From: JAJZVS01 sp963708095
Lineage (GTDB): Bacteria; Pseudomonadota; Alphaproteobacteria; Acetobacterales; Acetobacteraceae
Reading direction: 5' to 3'
Length of the DNA stretch: 64,000 nucleotides
NCBI GenBank assembly: GCA_963708095.1
Contig: OY970182.1
Coordinates: 868,001-932,000 of the forward strand
Shown here: positions 25,600 to 33,686 of the stretch, in pieces
Layout of the letters: each line of letters starts with the position of its first letter
Position numbering within the stretch: the stretch's first letter is position 1
Notes under the pieces: generated by a model
The model's database searches: none
The model's input: the letters and a program-made list of their open reading frames with translations, nothing else
What the model was told of the DNA's origin: nothing
Translations under genes and position numbers: made by a program

Positions 25600-26856
25600 T
25601 CAGGGGAACAGCCCGCGCACCTGCTTGGCAGCCCGCACCCGCTCCACCCCGATCGCCATTGCCGCGGTGCGGTGCGCCACGTCCTCGCGTGCGACCCGCG
25701 CCATCACGGTCGCGAAGGCGCGATCGAGGATGTGGTTCAGGCGGTTCGCCACCTCCGCCTCGTCCCAGAAGAACTGTTGCAGGTCCTGCACCCACTCGAA
25801 ATAGCTGACGACCACACCGCCGGCATTGCACAGGATGTCGGGGAGGACAAAAACGTCCTTGCGTTCGGCGAGTACCTGGTCTGCATCCGGCGTGGTCGGG
25901 CCGTTTGCCGCCTCGGCCAGCACCCGGCACTGCAGCTTTGCGGCGGTGTCGGCGTCGATCACCCGCTCCATCGCCGCCGGCACGAGCACCTCGCAGGGCC
26001 GGGTGAGCAGGGTGGCGGGATCGGCCGCCAGCTCGGTGGAGAACCCGGCGAGCACGCCGTGCCGGGCGACGTGGCGCAGCAGCGCCGCGCCATCAAGCCC
26101 GCGCGGATCGGCGTAGCAGGCAGTGTGGTCCGATACGCCGACCAGGCTCAGGCCGCGCTCGACCAGCGCCTGCACGGCGACGCTGCCGACATTGCCGAAC
26201 CCCTGGACGATCGCGCGCGCGCCGGCGGGGGCGAGCCCGATGCGGTCGAGCGCGCGCCCCACCAGATGCGCGACCCCGCGGCCGGTCGCCTCCCGCCGTC
26301 CCACGGTGCCCCCGCAAGCCACCGGCTTGCCGGTGACGATCTCGGTGACGGTCTTGCCCTGGTACATCGAGTAGGTGTCCATGAACCAGGCCATCACCTG
26401 CTCGTTGGTGCCCATGTCGGGGGCCATCACGTCGGTGTAGGGGCCGACGAAGGGGATCATCTCCTGCATGTAGCGCCGGGAAAGGGCCTCGAGCTCGTGC
26501 AGGCTCAGGGCGCGCGGGTCGACGGCGATGCCGCCCTTGGCGCCGCCGTACGGCAGGCCGGCGAGGGCGCATTTCCAGCTCATCCAGATCGCCAGGGCCG
26601 CGACCTCGCCGAGTTCGAGCGTGGGCGCGTAGCGGGTGCCGCCCTTGGTGGGACCGAGGGTCAGGTGGTGCTGCACGCGATAGCCGTGGAACACCTGCAA
26701 CCGGCCGTCGTCGCGATGGATCGGGCAGGCGACGGTCATCGCGCGCTTCGGGTAGAGCAGCCGGTCGCGCTCGTCGGCGGGGATCTCCAGGTGGTCGGCG
26801 ATGGTCTGGAACTGGGTCCGGGCCATCTCGAACACGGGTCCGTCGTAAAGGGTCAT
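25600..26856 (-). CDS. Glu/Leu/Phe/Val dehydrogenase (glutamate dehydrogenase)
   Basis: A 418-residue NAD(P)-dependent amino acid dehydrogenase. The substrate and catalytic lysines lie in LTLGPTKGGTRY (K71), WMSWKCALAG (K95) and PYGGAKGGI (K107). The dinucleotide fold shows VQGFGNVGS (219-225), and the C-terminus carries the family NAGGVVVSYFEWVQ motif. Size and motifs match the about 420-residue hexameric NAD-type glutamate dehydrogenases. GGAGAG precedes the ATG at 26856. The gene is monocistronic. Specificity for glutamate over branched amino acids is inferred, not proved. Confidence 0.93.
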   Translation of the reverse strand: MTLYDGPVFEMARTQFQTIADHLEIPADERDRLLYPKRAMTVACPIHRDDGRLQVFHGYRVQHHLTLGPTKGGTRYAPTLELGEVAALAIWMSWKCALAGLPYGGAKGGIAVDPRALSLHELEALSRRYMQEMIPFVGPYTDVMAPDMGTNEQVMAWFMDTYSMYQGKTVTEIVTGKPVACGGTVGRREATGRGVAHLVGRALDRIGLAPAGARAIVQGFGNVGSVAVQALVERGLSLVGVSDHTACYADPRGLDGAALLRHVARHGVLAGFSTELAADPATLLTRPCEVLVPAAMERVIDADTAAKLQCRVLAEAANGPTTPDADQVLAERKDVFVLPDILCNAGGVVVSYFEWVQDLQQFFWDEAEVANRLNHILDRAFATVMARVAREDVAHRTAAMAIGVERVRAAKQVRGLFP

Positions 26857-27461
26857 GGCGGTCTCTCCACAGCCGGCCCCGGCTTGCTCGGCCGATGTCG
26901 AAGCGTCGCCCCAGGATATCGCCGGGCTGGGCGAAGTCGAGCAGCAGGGGGCGGGCCAGTGCAATGGCCCGTGGCCAGCGGGCGCAGGCATTAAAGTCGC
27001 AGCAGGCATTAAAGTCGTATAAGAGATATTATGGAAATTCGCATGCGCGTCGATGGGGCGCCGGACCCGCTACTCGTCTTTCGGCTTCAGCACGCCCGAA
27101 TACGTGATCAGCGCCAGCGACGTCACGATGCTCGGTCGCGTCCACGATCGCCTGGTCGCCCGCCGGCCGCGCGGTGGCGTCCATGACGTGCCTTCCCCTG
27201 CACGCGCGCAGGATAGGCAGCCCCGTGGCGGGACTGCAACAAATGCGCTCGCCAGCCAGCACTTCTCGTTTAGCCGGCGAAGGGGCTGGGGAGGCGCAAA
27301 AGCAAGGTCCACCACGGAGACACGGAGACACGGAGGCACGGAGAAGGCCGCCGCCGCGGACTTCCTGCCCTTCTCCTCTCCGTGTCTCCGTGGTGGACCT
27401 TGCTTCCCGCACAAATCTGTTGCCTCGCCCCGGGCGTATGTTCTATATTTGTTCGTAACCC
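26857..27461. other. 605-bp gap with repeats
   Basis: No credible gene. It contains two copies of GCAGGCATTAAAGTCG at 26984-26999 and 27002-27017, and a large hairpin repeat at 27300-27405. On the minus strand a frame ending near 27070 reads IVTSLALITYSGVLKPKDE, which could be the tail of a decayed gene, but no start is visible. Confidence 0.45.
27300..27405. repeat. long hairpin repeat with CACGGAGACACGGAG arms
   Basis: A perfect 28-bp inverted repeat, arms at 27300-27327 and 27378-27405, around a 50-nt centre. Each arm includes CCACCACGGAGACACGGAG, a word seen as an intergenic repeat in many bacteria. The left arm is extended by a further CACGGAG-type unit. The related hairpin at 28291-28378 lies on the other side of the next gene. 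Confidence 0.85.
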
Positions 27462-28163
27462 ATGACCCCCACCCCCCTCCTCGACCGCCTGACCAGCCTC
27501 ATCGCCTGGCTGGCCGACCGCATCGGCGGCTTGCGCGATCAGGCAGGGCGCGATCAGGCGGGGGCGCATCGGGCGGGCCTGCCACCCGCGCACGCCGGCG
27601 CCCTGCTCGCCCGGCTGCGCCATCTCGCGGCCCGGTTCCGCGCCGTCGCCTCCACCCCGATCCCGCCCCCGAAGCCCGCTCCCAAGCCCGCCGAACCGAG
27701 GTTCGTTCCCACCCACAGCTTGCGCTTCGCTCCAGCGGACCCGCCGCCCGCGCGCACCGGGCTGCCGCGGACCTGGCGCTGGCTGCTGCGGCTGCTCCCG
27801 CAAGCCGCCGCCGGCCGCGCGCAGATGGAAGACCTGCTGCGCGAGCCGGCGATGGCGGAGATGCTGGCCGCCGATCCCCGGCTGGGGCCGATCCTGCGCC
27901 CGCTTGGCTGGATGCTCGGGGTGGATCGCGCGCTGCTGCCCGCCGCGCGGCGGCGGCGCCGGCCCGTGATCCTGGTGCTCGGCGGGCGCGCGGAGGCCGA
28001 GGCGGCGGCGGCCGACTACGCTTGCGCGCGGGCGAAGGATGTTTCCGTGACGGACATTATCGCGCTGTGGTGCCTGCCCGCCGCGGGTCGGCGGGACCGG
28101 CGGCCGGTCTGGCGCGGGTGCGCGGGGCTGGCGCTGGCGGATGGGACGCAAATTCCGGGCTGA
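27462..28163 (+). CDS. hypothetical protein framed by hairpin repeats
   Basis: A 233-residue protein rich in Ala, Arg and Pro. The N-terminus is Leu-rich, a PPPKPAPKPAEP linker follows near residues 66-78, and the most conserved-looking part is a helical segment at about 103-155 (TWRWLLRLLPQAAAGRAQM, then LAADPRLGPILRPLGWMLG). I associate this last pattern with a recurrent Acetobacteraceae family of unknown function, but cannot verify it here. There is no clear ribosome site. The gene is bracketed on both sides by similar hairpin repeats, which suggests it may have moved as a unit. Confidence 0.55.
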   Translation: MTPTPLLDRLTSLIAWLADRIGGLRDQAGRDQAGAHRAGLPPAHAGALLARLRHLAARFRAVASTPIPPPKPAPKPAEPRFVPTHSLRFAPADPPPARTGLPRTWRWLLRLLPQAAAGRAQMEDLLREPAMAEMLAADPRLGPILRPLGWMLGVDRALLPAARRRRRPVILVLGGRAEAEAAAADYACARAKDVSVTDIIALWCLPAAGRRDRRPVWRGCAGLALADGTQIPG

Positions 28164-28619
28164 ACGGGTGCTGCGGACGCGCGGCCTTATTGTTGCTATA
28201 TCGAACTTAATATCCCCCCCGGGAGGGCTTGGGGCGGCAGCAATTCTCAATTTTGCCAGGCATGCGCGCATGACCAGGGCGCGCGGCGGGAAGCAGGTTC
28301 CACCACGCAGGCACGGAGAAGGATCGGGATTCCGCGGCGGCGGCGGCCTTCTCCGTGCCGCCGTGGTGGAACCTGCTTTTGCGCCTCGCCCGCCCCTTCT
28401 TAGCGTCGCGCTCATGTGTCGTAACGGAAAGACCCCATGATCCAGGAACGACAACCAAACGCAAATCCGCGCCCGATCTTCATGTGTGGACCAAGGCGCT
28501 GCCCGCCAACCACTGATCCTGCGGCCATTTCAGTCCCGCGCGCGCCCGGCATCGCCACCGGTGCCGCCAGCACGGACCCGGCCCGACCAACCACCCCCGC
28601 CCGATGTGCCCCCGCGCGG
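28164..28619. other. 456-bp gap with second hairpin repeat
   Basis: Contains the hairpin at 28291-28378 and no supported gene. Confidence 0.45.
28291..28378. repeat. long hairpin repeat, second copy type
   Basis: Arms of about 32 bp (28291-28322 and 28347-28378) differ at two positions. The arm core TTCCACCACG with GGCACGGAGAAGG is related to, but not identical with, the arms at 27300-27405. Confidence 0.8.
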
Positions 28620-29024
28620 CTAAGGCTCCGGCGCGGCCGACATGTCGGTGCCGAACTCGTTGAACACCTGGCAGGGATAGGTTGCAGCGAGCCAGGTGAT
28701 GAACTCGGCCGACAGCCCGGCCAGCGCCCCGTCCAGGGCCGGCGCGACGTGGATTTCCTCCGGCGCCACCTCGATCAGCAGCACGTGCGGAAACCCATCC
28801 TCCGGATGCGCCTGCCGGCGCGCCTGCAGGCTCTCCCGCATCGCCGCGGTGGGCGCCACGACGTACATCGACGGCAGCGCCGCGTCGCGGAACGCGAAGC
28901 CGAGCGTGCCGATGCGCGCCGTCACCTGGTCCACGTCGAAGCGCCCGGCGCGCGGCACGAAACGCAGCTCTTCTTCTTCCAGCAGGGTTTGCATGTTCGA
29001 AGTTGGCATGGCCGATCCTGTCAT
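28620..29024 (-). CDS. small protein, third gene of coupled operon
   Basis: A 134-residue acidic cytoplasmic protein. Its ATG overlaps the stop of the 707-residue protein gene (ATGA at 29021-29024), which fixes the start. The sequence has a compact alpha-beta look: RIGTLGFAFRDAALPSMYVV, then HPEDGFPHVLLIEVAPEEI and a C-terminal YPCQVFNEFGTDMS. Size, acidity and position directly after a large modular protein with a toxin-like segment are those of an immunity protein. No family is recognised, so this role is inference only. Confidence 0.65.
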   Translation of the reverse strand: MTGSAMPTSNMQTLLEEEELRFVPRAGRFDVDQVTARIGTLGFAFRDAALPSMYVVAPTAAMRESLQARRQAHPEDGFPHVLLIEVAPEEIHVAPALDGALAGLSAEFITWLAATYPCQVFNEFGTDMSAAPEP

Positions 29025-31144
29025 TTCTTCCGCGCCGCGACCCGGATCGTCGCCGTCGCCTCGCCCGCTTCATAGCGCGGCGTGGCCGCCACGACGACCT
29101 TCAGGGTCTGGGTGCTGCCCGCCGGCAGCTTGTTGCCGACCGAGACCAGGGTGCCGTCGCCGCGGTAGTATTTCCTCTCCGCCCCGCCCAGCACTGTCGC
29201 GTTCAGGTGCAATTCGGCGGTCATCAGCGTCTCGGCGCTGACATCGGCCGGCGGGTTCCAGACGATCGCCTGCTTCTCCTTCGGCCGGCAGAACAGATGC
29301 GTGGTCCGCGCCGCCCCGGACTGGAACGCGGCGACGTCGTCCTCGTCGTCGATGTCGTCCGGCACCTCGGTATCGCCGGGGCCCTTGGCGGCGGGCGCGC
29401 CCTCCGACGTCACCTTGAAGGCGACGTCGCCGCCACCGGCCGACGGACCGTCGGACGTGCGTGCCTCGATGCAGAACATCGGCGTGCCCGGGTTGTGCAT
29501 GTCGCCGTTGCTCTTGTAGCGGATCTGCAGGCCGTTATCGAAGGTCCAGATCGTGTTCGGATAGGTTCCGCCCTGCGTGGTGCGCGCGCTGTCCGGGGTC
29601 TTCTTCTGCAGCGCGTCCAGATGCGCGTTCAGCTCCTCGGGCGTCATCGTGCCGATCTCGCGCATCAGCCGCTGCCCCATCATCTTGAGCGAATCAGGGT
29701 CGGACCCGTCATCGTCCTCCCATTCCTTGACCCGCTGGCCCGCCTTGCCGGAGGTAGGCTTCTTCCAGGCGCTGCCGTCGCGCATCGCCTCGCTGCCGCG
29801 CTTCGTCTCCTCGCTCGCCGCCACCAGCAGCCGCACGTCCGCGCTCGCGGCTTCATGGAGCGCATCGCCGGCGAACCGGACGCGCAGGAACCGGGTGCCG
29901 GCGGTGGGCAGGTCGGTACCGTCGGCCGGGTTGTAGACGAGGCCGGTCTTGAGGCTGTCGGGCACGATCCTGGCGTTGAGCTGGGTGGCGGACAGGCTCG
30001 TGCCGACGACGACGGGCTTCGGCGCGGCCCAGGTGAGATTCGGCACGGCCTTCACCACCTCGACCGTACCCGACTTGCTCGCCGTGTCGTGGGTCTTGGT
30101 CGCCGCGACGACGACCGTCACCGGCTGGCCCTGCCCCACCGCAACGAAATTTCCGCCGGCGGGCGCCGTCACGGTGAACGCGCCGGCGCCGGCCGTGACC
30201 GAGGCTTTCAGGAACTCGGGCGTCACCTTCTGCGCCACCGACAGTTTGGGCGGCAGGACCCAATCGATGCTGCGCGGCGCGAGGGTCACCTTGACGCTCG
30301 CCGTCGCCGTCCCGTCCAGCCATTTGTCGCGCGCCCCGGGCGCGGTGATCGTCAGGGACACCGCCTCGCCCACCGCCAGAATCCCGTCCGACGGGTCGAG
30401 CACCAGGCCATCGCCCTCCCCGGTTGCCGTGGCGCCCAGCGTCTTGAGCGTGAGCTTGGTGCCCCAGACGATCTCCTTCGGCGGGGTCCAGGTGATCGCG
30501 CGCCGCGGCAGGCCCACCGCGACCGTCACCGTGACCGATCCCGCCTGGTGCGTGTCGGTCTCGGCGGCGTCGATACGGAACTTCTGTCCCTCGCCGGGTC
30601 TGCCGAATCGCACCAGCTCGGTCTTTTCGGTGCCGCGAACCAGGGTGAGCGAGGCGGCCGGCTCAGCGGCAGCGTTGAGGCTGGAGAGGGTGATCTCGGT
30701 CTGCGTCGTGACCCCGGTGGGCGCGGTATAGGTGATGACCGTGACCGGTTTCTCGCCGAGGTCCACCGCCTGGTCGATCGCGACGATCAGCGCCTCGGCG
30801 GCTTCGGTCTGGATGCCGATATCCGTACGCATCTGGTCGCGTTCGGTCTCGACGTTGTCCACGAAGCGGGTTTCCAGATCCTTCATCGCCTTGGCCAGAG
30901 TCTCGCGCCGGGTCTGCAGCGGCTTTGCGCGCGAGACCGGTGCTTTCAACAGCCCGGCGTCGATCGTTTTCAGGAGCTGCACCAGGGCGTTGTAGTCCTT
31001 CTTCAGCCCTTTCACCGATTCCGATTGGCCGGTGCCCGAATAGCCGGCTTCCCATGTGCCGGTCTTCACCTTGCCGGTCTTGCCGATGTCGAGGCTGAGG
31101 GCAAGGACGATGCCGAGCGCGGATTTTCCCTTCGCCTGGCTCAT
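29021..31144 (-). CDS. 707-residue Ig-like repeat protein with toxin-like insert
   Basis: A large modular protein without a signal peptide. Residues 1-210 are a unique N-terminal region (SALGIVLALSLDIGKTGKVKT). Three Ig-like repeats follow at about 215-290, 292-366 and 368-445 (ITWTPPKEIVWGTKL, IDWVLPPKLS, LTWAAPKPVVVGTSL). A non-repeat segment at about 480-575 contains IWTFDNGLQIRYKSNGDMHN and PMFCIEARTSDG, which looks like the cores of polymorphic-toxin endonuclease or RNase domains. A fourth Ig-like repeat ends the protein (IVWNPPADVSAETLM). Both flanking genes overlap it by ATGA. Adhesin, injected effector or envelope structural protein are all possible. Confidence 0.72.
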   Translation of the reverse strand: MSQAKGKSALGIVLALSLDIGKTGKVKTGTWEAGYSGTGQSESVKGLKKDYNALVQLLKTIDAGLLKAPVSRAKPLQTRRETLAKAMKDLETRFVDNVETERDQMRTDIGIQTEAAEALIVAIDQAVDLGEKPVTVITYTAPTGVTTQTEITLSSLNAAAEPAASLTLVRGTEKTELVRFGRPGEGQKFRIDAAETDTHQAGSVTVTVAVGLPRRAITWTPPKEIVWGTKLTLKTLGATATGEGDGLVLDPSDGILAVGEAVSLTITAPGARDKWLDGTATASVKVTLAPRSIDWVLPPKLSVAQKVTPEFLKASVTAGAGAFTVTAPAGGNFVAVGQGQPVTVVVAATKTHDTASKSGTVEVVKAVPNLTWAAPKPVVVGTSLSATQLNARIVPDSLKTGLVYNPADGTDLPTAGTRFLRVRFAGDALHEAASADVRLLVAASEETKRGSEAMRDGSAWKKPTSGKAGQRVKEWEDDDGSDPDSLKMMGQRLMREIGTMTPEELNAHLDALQKKTPDSARTTQGGTYPNTIWTFDNGLQIRYKSNGDMHNPGTPMFCIEARTSDGPSAGGGDVAFKVTSEGAPAAKGPGDTEVPDDIDDEDDVAAFQSGAARTTHLFCRPKEKQAIVWNPPADVSAETLMTAELHLNATVLGGAERKYYRGDGTLVSVGNKLPAGSTQTLKVVVAATPRYEAGEATATIRVAARKK

Positions 31145-31902
31145 GCGGCCTCCGTGTCCGCCTGAGCGCCGCGCAGGCCGGCGAGGGCGGCGAGCAGCGG
31201 ACGCCGCAGCGCGACGGTGATGCCGAACCCGTTCGGGTCCTCGGCCTCGGCGATGATGTCGTCGGTCTCGATGTAGCGCTGCAATTCGGCCACCTGCCGG
31301 GGGGTCGTGGGCGCTTCGGTGAGGTTGGCCTGGATGGCGCGCAGCAGGATCACCGCCCGGTCGCGTTCCGGCACGTCCATCCGGCGCACCGCCGCTTCCA
31401 GCGCGCGCAGGGAGGTCATCGCCGTCGCGCGCGCCGCCTGCCAGTCGGCCAGGGCGTCGGCCGGGCGCCGTGTTGTGGAAATGGCTTCTTCGCGCGACGG
31501 ACCGTCGGTGGTGATGGTGGACGGGGCCTCGTCGGTCGATGGGCCGCCGGTGGTGCCGCCGGTGGTGCCGCCGGTGGTGATGGACGGGGCCGTCTCGCGC
31601 GACGGACCGGTTGCGGGCGGAAGCGCGGCGAGCCGCTTCTCCAGCGCATCGAGCAGGGCATGCGCCTGCGTGAACTCCTGCTTGCGGGCGAAATACCCGG
31701 CTTCGCTGGCGCTCACGCGCATATCCTGGGCGTCCGGCTGCCTGGCCGCCAGGGCGGCCTGGATCCGCGGCATCAGCTTGGCAAGCCGTGCGGTGAAGCC
31801 GGCCATCCCGCTGTCGCGAGCGGGGGCGGTCGGCGCCGCCGTGATACCCAGCACCCGTTGCAGCCACGCCGCTTTGGCGTCCGACGTACTGGTTTCGCCC
31901 AC
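31141..31902 (-). CDS. hypothetical protein, first gene of coupled operon
   Basis: A 253-residue protein. Its N-terminal half contains a helical pattern ARLAKLMPRIQAALAA, then ASEAGYFARKQEFTQAHALLD, a repeat-like module that I have seen in large uncharacterised bacterial proteins. A low-complexity Thr/Gly linker (residues about 108-140, partly from a 12-bp tandem repeat) separates a helical C-terminal half. No signal or membrane segment is seen. The stop overlaps the next start (ATGA), so the three genes from 31902 to 28620 form one translation unit. Function unknown. Confidence 0.65.
   Translation of the reverse strand: MGETSTSDAKAAWLQRVLGITAAPTAPARDSGMAGFTARLAKLMPRIQAALAARQPDAQDMRVSASEAGYFARKQEFTQAHALLDALEKRLAALPPATGPSRETAPSITTGGTTGGTTGGPSTDEAPSTITTDGPSREEAISTTRRPADALADWQAARATAMTSLRALEAAVRRMDVPERDRAVILLRAIQANLTEAPTTPRQVAELQRYIETDDIIAEAEDPNGFGITVALRRPLLAALAGLRGAQADTEAA
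31543..31578 (-). repeat. tandem repeat, 3 x 12 bp, in coding sequence
   Basis: Three units of GCCGCCGGTGGT, encoding TGGT-type residues in the linker of the 253-residue protein. Confidence 0.75.
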
Positions 31903-32029
31903 CCGGCTGCCTCCCTTGGGTCGCGCTCATTCTGGACCGGTTCCGATCGGGATTCCAGCAGCTTCGCCGAGCCTGGACGCACCGCGGCACCGGCTTTCAT
32001 CCCCGGTGGCGCATCGGCCGCCCGATGCG

Positions 32030-32824
32030 CTACCCCTCCCCCACCTCCAGCACCATCCCGTCGAACCCCAGTTCCACCCCTGGAGGCAGGCGCGCACCCA
32101 CGCTCGCCCAGTCGATGTCGGTGCCCATATGCGTCAGCACCGTCCGCTGCGCCCCCATGCGCGCCGCCCAGGCCAGCACCAGGTCCAGATGCGCGTGCGT
32201 CGGATGCGGCGAGAGACCGAAGCAATCCACCACCCAGACCGCCACGCCGGCCAGCGCGGCAAACGCTGCCTCGTCGAGCCGCACCACGTCGGTGGAATAG
32301 CCGAACGCGCCGATGCGCAATCCGAGCGACGGGCCGTAGCCGTGATCCTGCACGAAGGTCCGGACCCGCAGGCCGACGAGGTCCAGGATGCCGTCGGGCG
32401 CGATCGCGCTTGTTTCCAGCACCGGACGGAAGAACCCGGGCGGCTTCCAGGGCCGGAATGCATAGGGGAATCGCGCGATGATCTCCTCCAGCACCGGCGC
32501 GGTGGCGATCGCCGGCAGCGGCCGGCCGGCGATCCGGTTCAGGATCCGCACGTCGTCGAGGCCGGTGATGTGGTCGGCATGTGCATGGGTGAACAGGATC
32601 GCGTCGATCCGAGGGATGCCGCAGGCCAGCAACTGGGTTCGGAGATCAGGCGAGGTATCGACCAGAAGTCGTTCTCCGTCCGCGCTTTCCACCACGATGC
32701 TGCTGCGGGTGCGGCGGTTGCGCGGCTCGGCCGGGTCGCAGCGTCCCCAGTCTCCGGTCCCGTCGGCGCCGCCGATCAGCGGCACGCCGGCCGAGCCCCC
32801 CGTGCCGAGCAGCACCACCCGCAT
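32030..32824 (-). CDS. MBL-fold metallohydrolase, PhnP-like
   Basis: A 264-residue metallo-beta-lactamase fold hydrolase. The metal motif is ILFTHAHADHITGLDD (HxHxDH), with further ligands in TFVQDHG, GYSTDVV and HPTHAHLD. The N-terminal LLGTGGSAGVPLIG and CDPAEPRNRRTRSS match the PhnP group that cleaves cyclic phosphodiesters. The start codon overlaps the TatD stop by one base (TGATG). It is the last gene of a housekeeping operon. The association with TatD, MetG and HolB is common in alphaproteobacteria, but the substrate is not established. Confidence 0.92.
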   Translation of the reverse strand: MRVVLLGTGGSAGVPLIGGADGTGDWGRCDPAEPRNRRTRSSIVVESADGERLLVDTSPDLRTQLLACGIPRIDAILFTHAHADHITGLDDVRILNRIAGRPLPAIATAPVLEEIIARFPYAFRPWKPPGFFRPVLETSAIAPDGILDLVGLRVRTFVQDHGYGPSLGLRIGAFGYSTDVVRLDEAAFAALAGVAVWVVDCFGLSPHPTHAHLDLVLAWAARMGAQRTVLTHMGTDIDWASVGARLPPGVELGFDGMVLEVGEG

Positions 32825-33597
32825 CAGGCCGCTTTCCGGAACAGGCGACGAAAATTCTCCGTCGTGCGCTCGGCGAGCGCCGCCGGGTCCAGCCCGCGCA
32901 GCCCGGCCAGCACCGCGGCGGTATGCGCGACGAAGGCCGGCTCGTTGCGCTTGCCGCGCAGCGGCACCGGCGCGAGGTAGGGCGCGTCGGTCTCCACCAG
33001 CAGCCGCTCAAGCGGAAGATCGCGCGCAATGTCGCGGATTTCCTGCGATTTCGGGAAGGTCAGGATGCCCGAAAGGCTGACATAGCCGCCGAGCGCGACC
33101 GCCGCCTCGGCCAGCGCGCGGGAGGAGGAGAAGCAGTGCAACAGGAGGGCGAACTCCCCTCCCCGGTCGCGTTCCTCCTGAAGGATGGCGGCGATATCGG
33201 CGTCGGCGTCGCGCGCGTGGATCACCAGCGGCACCCCGGCCAGACGCGCGGCGCGGATATGGGCGCGGAAACTCGCCTGCTGCACGTCGCGCGGGGCGCG
33301 GTCGTAGAAGTAGTCGAGCCCGGATTCCCCGATTCCGATCACCTTCGGATGCACGGTCAGGGCGGCAAGTGCCTCGGGTTGCGGGATTTCCGCCTCGGCG
33401 GCGTGGTGCGGGTGGACGCCGACGGTGGCCCAGACGTTGGCATGGGCGGCGGCGATGGCAGTGACGGCCAGAGCCTGCGCCAGGGTGGTGCCGATGCTGA
33501 CCATCTCTCCGACGCCGGCCGCCGCGGCGCGGGCCAGGACGTCCGGCAGCTCGGCCGCGGTGAAATAGTCGAGGTGGCAGTGGGAATCTATCAACAT
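32824..33597 (-). CDS. TatD-family metal-dependent hydrolase
   Basis: A TatD-type DNase of 257 residues from the preferred ATG at 33597 (MLIDSHCHLDYF). Metal ligands appear in order: DSHCHLD, the glutamate in GIGESGLDYF, histidines in LVIHARDAD and LLLHCFSSS, and the aspartate in LVETDAPYLAP. Members act as 3'-5' exonucleases in repair or as editing hydrolases. An alternative GTG at 33639, 14 codons upstream with TAAGG near it, is possible. Its stop overlaps the MBL start. Part of the holB-metG-tatD operon. Confidence 0.93.
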   Translation of the reverse strand: MLIDSHCHLDYFTAAELPDVLARAAAAGVGEMVSIGTTLAQALAVTAIAAAHANVWATVGVHPHHAAEAEIPQPEALAALTVHPKVIGIGESGLDYFYDRAPRDVQQASFRAHIRAARLAGVPLVIHARDADADIAAILQEERDRGGEFALLLHCFSSSRALAEAAVALGGYVSLSGILTFPKSQEIRDIARDLPLERLLVETDAPYLAPVPLRGKRNEPAFVAHTAAVLAGLRGLDPAALAERTTENFRRLFRKAA

Positions 33598-33686
33598 CAA
33601 CGATTTGTCCAGCTCTACCCTCGTCTTGATGCGCTTCACGCCTTAAGCACGAGAGAAATCGCCCATAAATTCATAAGACCAGTCTG

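Noticed and set aside
27070..27414. Minus-strand frame ending IVTSLALITYSGVLKPKDE as a gene
   Set aside because: The tail looks protein-like, but the upstream part is made of the CACGGAG repeat and there is no start codon with a ribosome site.
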